From an uncultured Erythrobacter sp. (GTDB taxonomy: Bacteria; Pseudomonadota; Alphaproteobacteria; Sphingomonadales; Sphingomonadaceae), in NCBI GenBank assembly GCA_947488085.1, contig CANKYI010000001.1, forward strand, positions 2,551,928 to 2,615,927: a stretch of DNA of 64,000 nucleotides. The letters are read 5' to 3'. This document shows positions 40,594-49,768 of the stretch, in pieces. Made by a program: the position numbers and the translations under genes. The notes beneath the pieces are model-generated. The model worked only from the letters and a program-made list of their open reading frames with translations. It was not told the origin of the DNA and ran no database searches. Each line of letters starts with the position of its first letter. Position 1 is the stretch's first letter.

Positions 40594-41550
40594 TCAGTTC
40601 ATCGGTCCCACAAACAGCAACGGATCAAGCCGCGCCAAATGCCATTTGAGGCTCCAGTGCAAATGCGGCCCTGTCGCGCGCCCGGTCGATCCTACATTGC
40701 CGATATGCTGACCCTGACGCACGGTTTGCCCTTCTTCCACAACGATCTGCGAGGCGTGCAGAAAGGCGCTGTTTAGTCCGCCGCCATGGTCCACAATGAT
40801 CAAGCCGCCTTCGAGGCTGAAACCTGTCCGCGCCAGAACAACGACGCCATCAGCAGGGGCGACAAAAGGCACCCCATTGCCGGGCGCGATGTCGATGCCC
40901 GAATGGTATCCGCCCGGCTCTCCGCGATAGATACGTTGGCGCCCAAAGAGCCCGGAAATGCGCCCCTTAACTGGCCAGATGAATTGTTGCGTCCAACCTG
41001 TTGCGCCGGTCTTCATCTGCCGCGCGTCCCAAATCGCATCCAGCTCTGGTTGACGGCGGGCCCTGAAAGCGGCGCTCGAGCCGCCAGGCCGACGCGCGAT
41101 GTTCACACGCTGGATTTGCCATTCACGCGGCGTAATGATCAGCTCTTCGCGCACCACTTGCCCATTGTTAAGAGTGGCGGTCAGCGCTCCTGAACCGTCG
41201 CTGTCGCGGTCAAAGGCTGCGAAAAAACTGCCATCCTCCGCAAGTTCGAGTTTGTTTTCTCCGAGCGATGCTTGCACCGTGCCATCGGGCGCCATCCCGC
41301 GAATAAATCCGCCTTGCGTCATCTCGCCGGTAAAAGAAAACCGAGTGTTCTGCGCAGGACCAACCTGAGGGAGGGAGGGCAACGGTGCAGGCGACGTTTG
41401 TTCAACCGCAGTCACATCAGGCGTTTCAGCAGCAGTTTCCGCAGGCGCTTCAACAGGCGTGGCCGCTTCGCTGCTCACACAGCTTGTCAGCGCGGCGAGG
41501 CTTAAAAACGCTGGTATTGCAAAGATCCAGCTCATTGTGCGGTCACTCAT
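40594..41550 (-). CDS. M23-family murein peptidase, lipoprotein
   Basis: A 318-residue LytM-type endopeptidase. Lipobox L-T-S-C is at about 21-24, followed by a Pro/Thr/Ala-rich linker. A beta domain (about 70-190) precedes the peptidase domain, with G-Y-H-S-G-I-D-I, V-A-P-A-D-G-V-V and T-G-P-H-L-H-W-S as zinc and catalytic motifs. It is complete, so probably active rather than a NlpD-like activator. Its start overlaps the DUF2093 stop by 4 bp. Confidence 0.92.
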   Translation of the reverse strand: MSDRTMSWIFAIPAFLSLAALTSCVSSEAATPVEAPAETAAETPDVTAVEQTSPAPLPSLPQVGPAQNTRFSFTGEMTQGGFIRGMAPDGTVQASLGENKLELAEDGSFFAAFDRDSDGSGALTATLNNGQVVREELIITPREWQIQRVNIARRPGGSSAAFRARRQPELDAIWDARQMKTGATGWTQQFIWPVKGRISGLFGRQRIYRGEPGGYHSGIDIAPGNGVPFVAPADGVVVLARTGFSLEGGLIIVDHGGGLNSAFLHASQIVVEEGQTVRQGQHIGNVGSTGRATGPHLHWSLKWHLARLDPLLFVGPMN

Positions 41551-41750
41551 CCCTCACCCAACAGGCGACGGGTCGCGATCTCACAGCTTGCATAGGCCTC
41601 TTGGTGTTCTGCACTCCAATAGCGCAATTCTTCCAAAGGGATCACTTCGCCGGATATCGCGCAAAGGACGTGTTGTCCCGGACGCAAAACGCGGAATGAG
41701 GCGGGGCCATAATAGAGTTTAGCGGCTTTATCACTGGTCGACATCAACAT
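41547..41750 (-). CDS. DUF2093 protein
   Basis: A 67-residue protein with the DUF2093 pattern A-K-L-Y-Y-G-P-A-S-F-R-V-L-R-P-G, then H-V-L-C-A-I-S-G-E-V-I-P-L-E-E-L-R-Y-W-S, and Q-E-A-Y-A-S. One Cys lies in V-L-C-A. The family sits next to xseA in many alphaproteobacteria, as here (23-bp gap). Function unknown. AAGG lies eight bases before ATG 41750. Confidence 0.9.
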   Translation of the reverse strand: MLMSTSDKAAKLYYGPASFRVLRPGQHVLCAISGEVIPLEELRYWSAEHQEAYASCEIATRRLLGEG

Positions 41751-41773
41751 GGCGGAGACCTTAGCACGGTTGC

Positions 41774-43252
41774 TTATCCGAACAAATCATCTTGCTGCGG
41801 CGAAGGAGGCTTTCGCGGTGTTTTCTTGGTCGGCTTGGGAGCAGCAGCAGGGGGAGGCGGCGCATCACCCACCCCGACACCCAGCGTTCCGTCCTTAAAT
41901 TGCAATGTCAGCGCGCGCTCCGCCTCCGCCTGAGCTTTGCCGGTAAGCGCCTTGCCCGACCCATCGCGCACTATCGCATAACCGCGCTCCAAGGGTTTCT
42001 CCGGGTGAAGCTGGCTCGCAATCCGGGTAAGCGCGTCGAGCTTTTCCTGCGCCGTCGCCACAGGCCGCTGGATCAAAGACGGCACGAGCCGCGCCCGCTC
42101 CAACCGCCGTTGCCCCTCCACCGCTGCGCGCTCCAAGACCCTTGGCGAAAGCCGCGCTTGAACCCCTGCCAAGGCTTCTCGCCCACGCCCGGCCCGATCC
42201 ATCAATCCGCGCCGCAATCTATCGCTTAACTCATCGAGCCGCTGCATTTGGGGCTGCAAGACCGCCTCTGGCCGAGGCATCCGCCGCACTCGCGCCTCTA
42301 ACCGTTCTCGCCCCAGCTCAACCGGGCGATGCACTGCGCGGCGTTGGCGCGCAGCAAAGTCCGCCAAAGTGGCAGCGAGATCCGCCCGAACCGGGACCGC
42401 CATCTCTGCTGCTGCCGTTGGCGTCGGGGCGCGGCGGTCAGCGGCGTAATCGGCCAGCGTTGTATCTGTCTCATGCCCGACTGCCGAGATGAGAGGGATC
42501 GAGCACTCCGAAATCGCGCGCACCACCGCTTCTTCGTTAAAGCTCCACAGGTCCTCAATCGAACCGCCCCCGCGTGCCACAATCACAACATCGGGCCTCG
42601 CCACCGGGCCACCCGGCTGCAGCTCGGAGAATCCGCGAATTGCGCCAGCAACCTGCTCAGCGGCTCCCTTGCCCTGAACCAGCACAGGCCACACAACCAC
42701 ATGGCTGGGGAACCGATCCGCCAGCCGATGCAAGATATCGCGGATCACCGATCCCGTAGGCGACGTCACAACGCCAATCGTGCGGGGCAGATAGGGCAGT
42801 CGCTGCTTGCGCTCTCGGGCGAAAAGCCCTTCTGACTCCAACCGCGCGCGGGTTTTCTCCAGCAACGCGAGCAGCGCGCCCTCGCCCGCCATCTCCAGAC
42901 TGTCGATCACTATCTGGTATTTTGACCGACCCGCATAGGTCGTCAGCTTACCGGTCGCGATCACTTCGAGTCCATCTTCGGGCACGAATGCCAGCCGCCC
43001 GGTGTTCCCGCGCCACATCACCCCGTCCAGCACCGCTTTGTCGTCCTTGAGCGCGCAGTACATGTGACCCGAGGCCGCCCGCTTCACACCCGACAATTCC
43101 CCGCGCAGCCGCACATGGCCGAACCGGTCTTCGACCGTGCGCTTTAGCGCCTGCGATAACTCGGTGATCGAGAGGGGTTCCGCGTTGTCGCCCTGCCGCT
43201 CGCGCGCTAACAGCCCACTGGACTCGTCAGATTGTGAAGGAACGCGCGCCAT
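41774..43252 (-). CDS. xseA: Exodeoxyribonuclease VII large subunit
   Basis: A 492-residue nuclease subunit. An OB-fold (about 25-120: [11 protein letters not shown], then V-R-L-R-G-E-L-S-G) leads to the catalytic region, with [26 protein letters not shown] and S-A-V-G-H-E-T-D. A long coiled coil and a Pro/Lys-rich tail follow. ATG 43252 shares bases with the divergent purD ATG, and AGGA six bases upstream supports it. Confidence 0.94.
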   Translation of the reverse strand: MARVPSQSDESSGLLARERQGDNAEPLSITELSQALKRTVEDRFGHVRLRGELSGVKRAASGHMYCALKDDKAVLDGVMWRGNTGRLAFVPEDGLEVIATGKLTTYAGRSKYQIVIDSLEMAGEGALLALLEKTRARLESEGLFARERKQRLPYLPRTIGVVTSPTGSVIRDILHRLADRFPSHVVVWPVLVQGKGAAEQVAGAIRGFSELQPGGPVARPDVVIVARGGGSIEDLWSFNEEAVVRAISECSIPLISAVGHETDTTLADYAADRRAPTPTAAAEMAVPVRADLAATLADFAARQRRAVHRPVELGRERLEARVRRMPRPEAVLQPQMQRLDELSDRLRRGLMDRAGRGREALAGVQARLSPRVLERAAVEGQRRLERARLVPSLIQRPVATAQEKLDALTRIASQLHPEKPLERGYAIVRDGSGKALTGKAQAEAERALTLQFKDGTLGVGVGDAPPPPAAAPKPTKKTPRKPPSPQQDDLFG

Positions 43253-44519
43253 GAATATCCTGCTTTTGGGCTCGGGAGGGCGCGAACATGCGTTAGCGTG
43301 GAAGTTGGCGCAATCCCCAAGCTGCACGAAGCTGTATGCCGCCCCCGGAAATCCCGGCATAGCTGAGGAAGCAGAGTGCGTCGTGTTGGATGCAGGCGAT
43401 CATGGCGCTGTGGTGGCCTTTTGCGAGGCGCACGATATCGCTCTGGTAGTGATCGGTCCCGAAGCACCCCTCGTGGATGGCCTCGCCGATAGCCTACGTG
43501 CCGCTAATATTCCCGCTTTCGGCCCGTCCCAAGCCGCCGCGCAGCTTGAAGGGTCCAAAGGCTTTACCAAGGATTTGTGCACGCGCGCCGATATCCCCAC
43601 TGGCGGCTATGTGCGCACAACCTCGCTTGATGAAGCTGTGGCCGCATTGGACGGGTTCACCGCACCATTCGTGCTCAAGGCAGACGGGCTTGCAGCAGGC
43701 AAGGGCGTTGTGATCGCCGCTGAGCGCTCCGAAGCCGAAGCGGCGTTGACCGATATGTTTGGCGGGCAGTTCGGTGAGGCGAGCGCTGAGGTCGTCATCG
43801 AGGAATTTCTCGCAGGCGAAGAGGCAAGCTTCTTCGCTCTGACCGATGGCACCCACGTCATCCCCTTTGGCACCGCGCAAGACCACAAGCAGGTGGGCGA
43901 AGGCGATATCGGCCCCAATACAGGCGGAATGGGAGCCTATTCCCCCGCCCCCGTGCTGAAGCCCGAATTGCAGGCCCGCGTCCTAGCCGAAATCATTCAG
44001 CCGACCGTCGACACAATGCGCGCCGAGGGCATGCCCTATTCCGGCGTGCTCTATGCAGGCCTCATGCTGACCGCGACCGGCCCGCAGCTGATCGAGTACA
44101 ATGCCCGCTTTGGCGACCCGGAATGCCAAGTGTTGATGATGCGATTGCAGGGCGATTTGGCGTCAATCATGCTCGCCTGCGCCAAAGGCGAATTGGCATC
44201 AGTCGATGCGAGTTTTGCGGACGAAACCGCACTGACAGTGGTGATGGCGGCCAAGGGCTATCCCGGCACGCCCGAAAAGGGCGGCGCGATTGGTTTAGGA
44301 GATGCGGAGGTCAGCGGTGCGAAGGTCTTCCACGCAGGCACCAAGCTGGTCGATGGCGCGTTGGTCGCGAACGGAGGCCGCGTGCTGAACGTCACTGCGA
44401 ATGGCCGCAATGTGACGGAAGCGAAGGCGGCGGCCTACGAAGCGCTCGACAAAGTGGACTTTGCGAGCGGGTTTTGCAGGCGCGACATCGGCTGGAAAGA
44501 GGTCGCTCGGGAGGGATGA
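43251..44519 (+). CDS. purD: Phosphoribosylamine-glycine ligase
   Basis: A 422-residue ATP-grasp enzyme of purine synthesis. The start is [16 protein letters not shown], followed by [12 protein letters not shown] (ATP site) and ..[13 protein letters not shown] and [11 protein letters not shown]. It is complete. ATG 43251 overlaps the xseA start on the other strand, with AAGGA nine bases upstream. The stop overlaps the NADAR gene start. Confidence 0.96.
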   Translation: MNILLLGSGGREHALAWKLAQSPSCTKLYAAPGNPGIAEEAECVVLDAGDHGAVVAFCEAHDIALVVIGPEAPLVDGLADSLRAANIPAFGPSQAAAQLEGSKGFTKDLCTRADIPTGGYVRTTSLDEAVAALDGFTAPFVLKADGLAAGKGVVIAAERSEAEAALTDMFGGQFGEASAEVVIEEFLAGEEASFFALTDGTHVIPFGTAQDHKQVGEGDIGPNTGGMGAYSPAPVLKPELQARVLAEIIQPTVDTMRAEGMPYSGVLYAGLMLTATGPQLIEYNARFGDPECQVLMMRLQGDLASIMLACAKGELASVDASFADETALTVVMAAKGYPGTPEKGGAIGLGDAEVSGAKVFHAGTKLVDGALVANGGRVLNVTANGRNVTEAKAAAYEALDKVDFASGFCRRDIGWKEVAREG

Positions 44520-45046
44520 TGATAGCATTTCCTGATAGGCCAGCACGTGTCGAAGCGGACCTGCCCGTCACTCACGACTTCGACGCCTTCCACCCGTTCA
44601 TAAAAGGCGTTTTCAGCCAATGGCATCCGACATCTTTTACAGCCGATGGCGCAAAGTTCGTCTGCGCTGAGCAATATATGATGGCTGCGAAGGCGATCCT
44701 GTTTGGCGATCAAGAGAATGCGCGCCTGATCATGGCGAGCGACGACCCCGCAGTCCAAAAGCGCATTGGAGCGCAAGTTAGAGGTTTCGACGAGGCGATC
44801 TGGCATCGCTGGCGCTACCACATCGTGCATAGAGCCAATTTTGAGAAGTTCGCACAGAATGCTGGCGCATTGCGTCAGTTACGAAACACTGCACCGACCA
44901 TGCTGGTCGAAGCCAATCCGCGCGACTGGAATTGGGGCAACGGGCTTCATATCGATGACCCCAACAACCAAGATCCTAACATGTGGCGAGGCACGAATTT
45001 CTTGGGGCGCATTCTGACTTTGATCAGGCAAGAATTATCGGATTGA
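44516..45046 (+). CDS. NADAR (YbiA-like, DUF1768) protein
   Basis: A 176-residue protein with the family motifs F-S-Q-W-H, then [11 protein letters not shown], and [11 protein letters not shown] near the end. YbiA of E. coli is an N-glycosidase acting on riboflavin intermediates; other members act in ADP-ribose metabolism. The start is ATG 44516 or 44519; both overlap or touch the purD stop, so it is coupled to purD. Confidence 0.9.
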   Translation: MMIAFPDRPARVEADLPVTHDFDAFHPFIKGVFSQWHPTSFTADGAKFVCAEQYMMAAKAILFGDQENARLIMASDDPAVQKRIGAQVRGFDEAIWHRWRYHIVHRANFEKFAQNAGALRQLRNTAPTMLVEANPRDWNWGNGLHIDDPNNQDPNMWRGTNFLGRILTLIRQELSD

Positions 45047-45094
45047 CGCTATTGATCCAGATCAATGCGCTAGGACATCGCTCCATGCTCTAAC

Positions 45095-45445
45095 ATGGGC
45101 ATGACGCAAGCCCCCACCATCTTCGCCACCGCGATTGCGGTCCTTGGACTGTCTGCTTGTGCGACAACGCCGCAGGCCAGCCCTCAACCCCCCGCCTTTG
45201 TCGAAGCGGCATGCGGAGGATGCCACGCGGTCGAGCCTCCCTATGAATCGCCCAACCCGCGCGCGCCAACATTCGAAGCGGTCGCCAATCGACCCGGTGT
45301 GACCAAGGCAACAATCCGCGCATGGCTTATCAGCGCGCACAACTATCCCGAGGTGATGGATTTTGATCTGGAGCGCGAACATGTGGACGAGGTCGCCGAT
45401 TACATGATCACTTTGCGGCGGGCGGATTATGTGCCGATGCCGTGA
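45095..45445 (+). CDS. Small c-type cytochrome lipoprotein
   Basis: A 116-residue protein with a lipoprotein signal (L-S-A-C, Cys about 23). The haem motif C-G-G-C-H (about 40-44) is followed by ..DEVADYMITLRR, a typical class I cytochrome c final helix. Met in Y-P-E-V-M-D could be the distal ligand. It may carry electrons at the periplasmic membrane face. ATG 45101 is an alternative start. Confidence 0.85.
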   Translation: MGMTQAPTIFATAIAVLGLSACATTPQASPQPPAFVEAACGGCHAVEPPYESPNPRAPTFEAVANRPGVTKATIRAWLISAHNYPEVMDFDLEREHVDEVADYMITLRRADYVPMP

Positions 45446-45514
45446 TTTTCCTACACGCGCACACGCTGCTACACGACGCGCGGCTCTTTCAAATCTGTGA
45501 ATCCACCCAGCCAC

Positions 45515-45542
45515 AAGGCCCCGCTCATCCGAGTGGGGCTTT
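45515..45542 (+). terminator. Intrinsic terminator after the cytochrome gene
   Basis: AAGGCCCCGCT and AGTGGGGCTTT form an 11-pair stem (G-T pairs included) with a CATCCG loop, followed by TGGCATTTTT. It serves the + strand transcript; the converging adenosine kinase gene ends 98 bp further on. The rest of 45446-45639 has no visible gene. Confidence 0.75.
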
Positions 45543-45639
45543 GGCATTTTTGGCGCGCCTTGCGGAGATATTGCAAAGCGTCATGCTGAATGTACTTTAT
45601 CAACTTGCGTTTTGCGCAAGTCACGGCAGCGAAACTCGA

Positions 45640-46662
45640 TCAGCTGAGCTTTTCAGCCATCAGCGCCCTCATATCCACCTCTGGCCGCGGACCGTAATGC
45701 GCGATCACCTCAGCAGCGGCGATAGCGCCGCGCTTTAGACAGGTTTCCAGCGAAGCGCCGCGCGCATAGCCTGAGAGGAAGCCTGCTGCGAACTGATCGC
45801 CTGCGCCGGTGGTGTCGATCACCTTAGCAACCGGCTCCGCGGCAACCTCAGCGCGTTCTCCATGAGCGACGGCAATCGCGCCGTTCTCACCCTTGGTCGC
45901 AACCAAAACCGGCACTTTGCCAGCCACCTTGGCGATGCCAGCCTCAAAGTCGTCCTCGCCGGTCAGCGTCGCCAGTTCGCTCTCATTGACGAAGAGGATG
46001 TCGATCAGGCCGCTGTCGATCATCTCACGGAAATCATCGCCATGACGATCAATCACAAAGCTCTCACTCGCGGTGAAGGCGACCTTGCGACCCGCTGCGC
46101 GCGCAACCTCGATCGCGCGGCGCATGGCACGGCGCGGCTCTTCGGGATCCCACAGATACCCTTCAAGATAGAGGATAGCGGCACTCGCAATCAGATCCTC
46201 GTCCAGAGCGGATGCGGGCAGATATTGCCCAGCGCCCAAGAACGTGTTCATCGTCCGCTCGCCATCGGGTGTCACAAAGATGAGGACACGGCCCGTTGCA
46301 GGCTCGCCTTCTTTGTCGCTTGACGGACGCGCCGCTGTATCGAAGTCGATGCCGGTTGCGCGCATATCGTGGCGGAACACCTCGCCCAGCTGATCATCGG
46401 CAACCTGACCGATAAAGGCGCATTGGAGGCCCAACGTCGCAAGCCCCGCCAGCGTGTTCGCCGCCGACCCACCGGAAAGCTCCCGCGCAGGTGGCATCGC
46501 GGAATAGAGCGCATCGGCCTGCCCCTCATCAATCAAGGTCATGCCCCCGCGATTAAGGTTCAATTCTTCAATAAGGCTCTCTTCGCAAGCGGCGATGACA
46601 TCGACCACAGCGTTACCAATGGCGATAACGTCATAGCGCGGATCAGTTGAAGGCTGTGTCAA
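45640..46662 (-). CDS. Adenosine kinase (PfkB family)
   Basis: A 340-residue sugar/nucleoside kinase. The start region Y-D-V-I-A-I-G-N-A-V-V-D-V is followed by G-G-S-A-A-N-T-L-A-G-L and the anion hole D-T-T-G-A-G-D-Q-F-A-A-G-F with its catalytic Asp. Sphingomonad proteins of this type are named adenosine kinase by similarity. TTG 46662 is preferred as start: AGGA lies eight bases upstream and the protein then begins TQPSTDPRYDV; ATG 46716 is the alternative. Confidence 0.88.
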   Translation of the reverse strand: MTQPSTDPRYDVIAIGNAVVDVIAACEESLIEELNLNRGGMTLIDEGQADALYSAMPPARELSGGSAANTLAGLATLGLQCAFIGQVADDQLGEVFRHDMRATGIDFDTAARPSSDKEGEPATGRVLIFVTPDGERTMNTFLGAGQYLPASALDEDLIASAAILYLEGYLWDPEEPRRAMRRAIEVARAAGRKVAFTASESFVIDRHGDDFREMIDSGLIDILFVNESELATLTGEDDFEAGIAKVAGKVPVLVATKGENGAIAVAHGERAEVAAEPVAKVIDTTGAGDQFAAGFLSGYARGASLETCLKRGAIAAAEVIAHYGPRPEVDMRALMAEKLS

Positions 46663-46786
46663 GTTCGGTGTCCTGTGATTGGAAGGGCAAATCGTGTGCG
46701 CCGCGCCTAGCGGCATGCGCAGCGCAGGCCAAGTCTAAACCATGCGCGTTTGACTTCACGCAGCCCACGCCGCATTCGCCGCAGTC

Positions 46787-47506
46787 GTGGAAGCTGTAAA
46801 AGCTGTGATGAAGGCCCTGGCCAATGCGATGCGTCAGTTGGGCGATCCCAAGGTGCTGCGCGTTTTGGTCAAGTCGGTGGCGGTGACCTTATTGGTCTTC
46901 GCAACGCTTGGCGCAGGGCTTTACGCCGGATTGCTATACGGCTTTGCAGCGATGGGCTGGTCCGATGGCGGCATGGCAAGCGCGGCGGCGGCGGTCTTGA
47001 TCGCGGGCTTGGCGGCGTGGCTGTTGCTAAGGGTAGTGGCAGTCGCGGTGCTGCAATTCTTCGCTGATGAAGTCGTCGCGGCGGTTGAATTGGAACATTA
47101 TCCCGAGTCAGCCGAACGCGCCACGCCACTGCCGTTCCGGCGGGATTTGGCCAATTCACTGCGCGGGATCATGCGGACCATCGGTGCAAACCTTTTGGTG
47201 GCGCCTGTCGCGCTGGTCTTGATCGTTACCGGGATTGGCCCTGCGGCGGTGTTCTTAGGTGTAAACGCTTGGCTTCTGGGCCGCGAGCTAACCGATATGG
47301 CGTGGCTGCGCCATTGCGGTGACAGACCTGCGGAGAACCCTGTGCCGAAACTCGAACGCATCTTGCTGGGCGGAGCGATTGCGGGGATATTGCTGGTTCC
47401 GGTGCTGGGTCTGATCGCTCCGGTACTCGGCGCTGCTGCGGGAACACATCTGGCACAGCGTGCGATGGGCCGGGCCAGATTAGAGGAGGAGCAAGCCAAT
47501 GCGTAA
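46787..47506 (+). CDS. EI24/CysZ-like membrane protein
   Basis: A 239-residue protein with about four strong hydrophobic segments (about 33-55, 65-90, 130-160, 200-228). The layout and the L-G-V-N-A-W-L-L-G-R-E-L segment match EI24-domain proteins, the family of the sulfate transporter CysZ. Substrate not evident. GTG 46787 is the longest start; ATG 46808 (MKALANAMRQLGDP) may be real. Its end overlaps the next gene by 8 bp. Confidence 0.8.
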   Translation: MEAVKAVMKALANAMRQLGDPKVLRVLVKSVAVTLLVFATLGAGLYAGLLYGFAAMGWSDGGMASAAAAVLIAGLAAWLLLRVVAVAVLQFFADEVVAAVELEHYPESAERATPLPFRRDLANSLRGIMRTIGANLLVAPVALVLIVTGIGPAAVFLGVNAWLLGRELTDMAWLRHCGDRPAENPVPKLERILLGGAIAGILLVPVLGLIAPVLGAAAGTHLAQRAMGRARLEEEQANA

Positions 47507-47897
47507 GACACTCGCCAGTATCAGCTTGATCCTGCTGCTCTCAGCCTGCGCCGCGGGATCAGGTACAACCCAAACACCGCGTGCCTCCACGCCCGCTAAT
47601 CCCAACGACTTTCGCCCGCCCCAAGTCATGCGCGGCTCAGGCATCGACAGCGTCATCGGACAGGCCGCCGGCGCTCTCACAGGACGATTTGGCGTCGCCC
47701 GCATAGACTTAGCGGAAGGTGATGCACGCAAATTGCAATTCATCAGTGACGCCTGCGTGCTCGACATCTTCCTTTACCCTCTCACCGCCAATGCCGCGCC
47801 CGTCGCAACCCATATCGAGGCACGCGAGAGGCAAGGCGGTGCGGCGACCGACCGCGCAGGCTGCATCGATCAAGTAGAGCGATCTGCGACACGCTAG
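47499..47897 (+). CDS. Small lipoprotein, unrecognised
   Basis: A 132-residue lipoprotein (signal with L-L-S-A-C, Cys about 17). A Pro/Thr-rich linker is followed by ..SVIGQAAGALTGRFGVARIDL and ..DACVLDIFLYPL, a beta-like segment. Two or three further Cys residues may pair in the periplasm. No known domain. Coupled to the EI24 gene by an 8-bp overlap, with GGAGGAG upstream. Confidence 0.75.
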   Translation: MRKTLASISLILLLSACAAGSGTTQTPRASTPANPNDFRPPQVMRGSGIDSVIGQAAGALTGRFGVARIDLAEGDARKLQFISDACVLDIFLYPLTANAAPVATHIEARERQGGAATDRAGCIDQVERSATR

Positions 47898-47969
47898 AGC
47901 CGCGCGGTAACGCGGTCTTAAGCACATTCGTGCAATGCCTTACCCCAAGAAAAAGGGGTTCAGAGCCAC

Positions 47970-48929
47970 ATGACCACGCATTTCACAGATCTTGCCCAGC
48001 GCGCCGCCGCTGATGGACAGGTCACATCGCAAGAAATCCTCGCACTTCGCCGCCAAGGTTGGGGCGATGGCATCATCACCCGCGAAGAGGCCGAGGCCCT
48101 GTTCGCCGTCAACAACGCGATTGATACGCGCGATGACGAATGGTGCGATTTCTTTGTCGAGGCGATCGGTGAATATGTGCTCAACGGCACCAAACCGCGC
48201 CTCCAATGCAATGCCGAAGAAGCCGAATGGCTGATCGCACAGATTGACCATGACGGCGTGGTCGAAAGCTTCGTTGAGCTTGAAACAATTGTCCGGATTA
48301 TTGAACGCGCGGAGAATGTGCCCACTGTCCTCAAAGACTATGTGCTCGCACAGGTTGAGAAAGAAGTGCTCACCGGCACTGGCCCCACCCGCAGCGGCGG
48401 TGATCTGTCAGCGACGCATATCAGTTCGGCGGAATGCCGCATCCTGCGCCGCGTCATCTTCTCCAGCGGTGGCTATGGCCCGGCTGCTGTCAGCCGCTTT
48501 GACGCCGAAATGCTCTTCCGCCTGAAAGACGCGACACTGGAAGACGAAAACGCGCCGGAATGGGGTGATCTATTCGTCGATGCCGTCGCCAATTCCCTGC
48601 GCGGCTTTGTTCTCGACAACGCCCAGTTGAGCCATTCGCGCAAATTGGAGCTGGTCAAATTCGTCGAGAGCGACAGCCCCGGAATGGGCGGTTTTCTAGG
48701 CGCAATGGCAAGCAATTCATCCAAGTTCGGTCGCAATATGCGCTGGGCGAAAGAGCATCTCACTGGCACCGACGGTCCACAAAACGACTATGTAGGCGAT
48801 GCCAAGGCAGGCGACGCCGTGACCGGGAATGAACAAGACTGGGTCGATGCGAAGATCAATCAGGACGGTCAGGTCGACGATCTAGAACGCCGGTTGATCG
48901 AACGCCTCAAAGAAGAGAGCGCCGCCTAA
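47970..48929 (+). CDS. Internally repeated protein with EF-hand-like segments
   Basis: A 319-residue soluble protein made of two similar halves. E-A-L-F-A-V-N-N-A-I ... E-W-C-D-F-F-V-E-A-I-G-E-Y-V-L (about 45-73) is echoed by E-M-L-F-R-L-K-D-A-T ... E-W-G-D-L-F-V-D-A-V-A-N-S-L-R (about 175-205). Short D-x-D/N-G segments recur (A-A-D-G-Q-V, I-D-H-D-G-V-V, I-N-Q-D-G-Q-V-D-D), resembling EF-hand loops though shorter than the classical 12. No catalytic motif. An ACCCC/GGGGT repeat spans the bases before its start. Confidence 0.7.
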   Translation: MTTHFTDLAQRAAADGQVTSQEILALRRQGWGDGIITREEAEALFAVNNAIDTRDDEWCDFFVEAIGEYVLNGTKPRLQCNAEEAEWLIAQIDHDGVVESFVELETIVRIIERAENVPTVLKDYVLAQVEKEVLTGTGPTRSGGDLSATHISSAECRILRRVIFSSGGYGPAAVSRFDAEMLFRLKDATLEDENAPEWGDLFVDAVANSLRGFVLDNAQLSHSRKLELVKFVESDSPGMGGFLGAMASNSSKFGRNMRWAKEHLTGTDGPQNDYVGDAKAGDAVTGNEQDWVDAKINQDGQVDDLERRLIERLKEESAA

Positions 48930-48944
48930 CCCACAAGCTGGGGA

Positions 48945-49307
48945 TCAGACCATAAAGCTTTCGCCGCAACCACATGCACCTTTTGCATTGGGGTTTTCGA
49001 ACACGAAACCTGCGGTGAAATCGTCCTCGCGCCAATCCATTGTCGATCCGACAAGGTAGAGCACGCTGGCGCCGTCGATGTAGAATATGCCGCCGGGCGT
49101 TTCGATCTTCTCGTCGAACTTGGCTTCCTCGGTCACATAATCGACCGAGTAGGCAAGTCCTGAGCACCCCCGGCGCGGGGTTGAGAGCTTTACGCCGATA
49201 GCGTCTGCCGGGGCTTCACTCATCAAATGGGCGATGCGCGCTTCAGCCCCTGCGGTCAGGATGACGGCGGCGGGCATTTTGCGAGTTTTGGTATCAGTGG
49301 TCATCAC
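48945..49307 (-). CDS. sufA: SufA/IscA-type iron-sulfur carrier
   Basis: A 120-residue A-type carrier. The three cluster cysteines are in R-R-G-C-S-G-L-A-Y (about Cys48) and A-C-G-C-G-E-S-F near the end. The middle holds ..FYIDGASVLYLVGSTMDW, the family's beta core. It receives Fe-S clusters from SufBCD and passes them to target proteins. Last gene of the ten-gene suf operon, with a 4-bp overlap to its predecessor. Confidence 0.93.
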   Translation of the reverse strand: MMTTDTKTRKMPAAVILTAGAEARIAHLMSEAPADAIGVKLSTPRRGCSGLAYSVDYVTEEAKFDEKIETPGGIFYIDGASVLYLVGSTMDWREDDFTAGFVFENPNAKGACGCGESFMV

Positions 49308-49768
49308 AACATCCCCAGTTCTAGCCGCGCTTCGTCAGACATCTTTTCAGGGCTCCATGGCGGGTCCCAGACCAACTCAACCTCAGCATCGCGGATACCG
49401 GGCACGGAAGCTGCGCGCAGCTCAACCTCGCCCGGCATGGTTTCGGCAACGGGGCAATGCGGCGTTGTGAGGGTCATCAATATGGTGGCATCCGCGTCAT
49501 CATCGACTTCGACACCGTAGATCAGGCCGAGGTCATAGATGTTAACCGGAATTTCCGGGTCATAGATCTCCTTAAGCGCATCAACCACGGCCTGTTGGAG
49601 ATCGCCACCCGCGCCCCCAGCGGCATTCTCAGCGGGCTTCGCCGCCAGAAATCCGTCGAGGTAGTCGCGTTCCCGCTTTTCCGTTGGGGCGGCGGGCTCA
49701 ATCGCGTCCGAGACCCGTGCGCGGGGTGGCTTCGCAGCCGTGTCGGTATCGTCTTGCGGCGTGTTCAT
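49304..49768 (-). CDS. sufT: SufT-like MIP18 (DUF59) protein
   Basis: A 154-residue protein. A 60-residue Ala/Pro-rich N-terminal part is followed by the MIP18 domain: I-Y-D-P-E-I-P-V-N-I-Y-D-L-G-L-I-Y, then T-L-T-T-P-H-C-P-V-A-E-T-M-P (with the conserved Cys) and V-W-D-P-P-W-S-P-E-K-M-S-D-E. SufT assists Fe-S maturation. ATG 49768 overlaps the sufS stop; ATG 49771, directly before it, is equivalent. Confidence 0.9.
   Translation of the reverse strand: MNTPQDDTDTAAKPPRARVSDAIEPAAPTEKRERDYLDGFLAAKPAENAAGGAGGDLQQAVVDALKEIYDPEIPVNIYDLGLIYGVEVDDDADATILMTLTTPHCPVAETMPGEVELRAASVPGIRDAEVELVWDPPWSPEKMSDEARLELGML

Noticed and set aside
45442..45738. 98-codon open frame after the cytochrome gene
   Set aside because: It spans an intrinsic terminator and runs antisense into the adenosine kinase gene.
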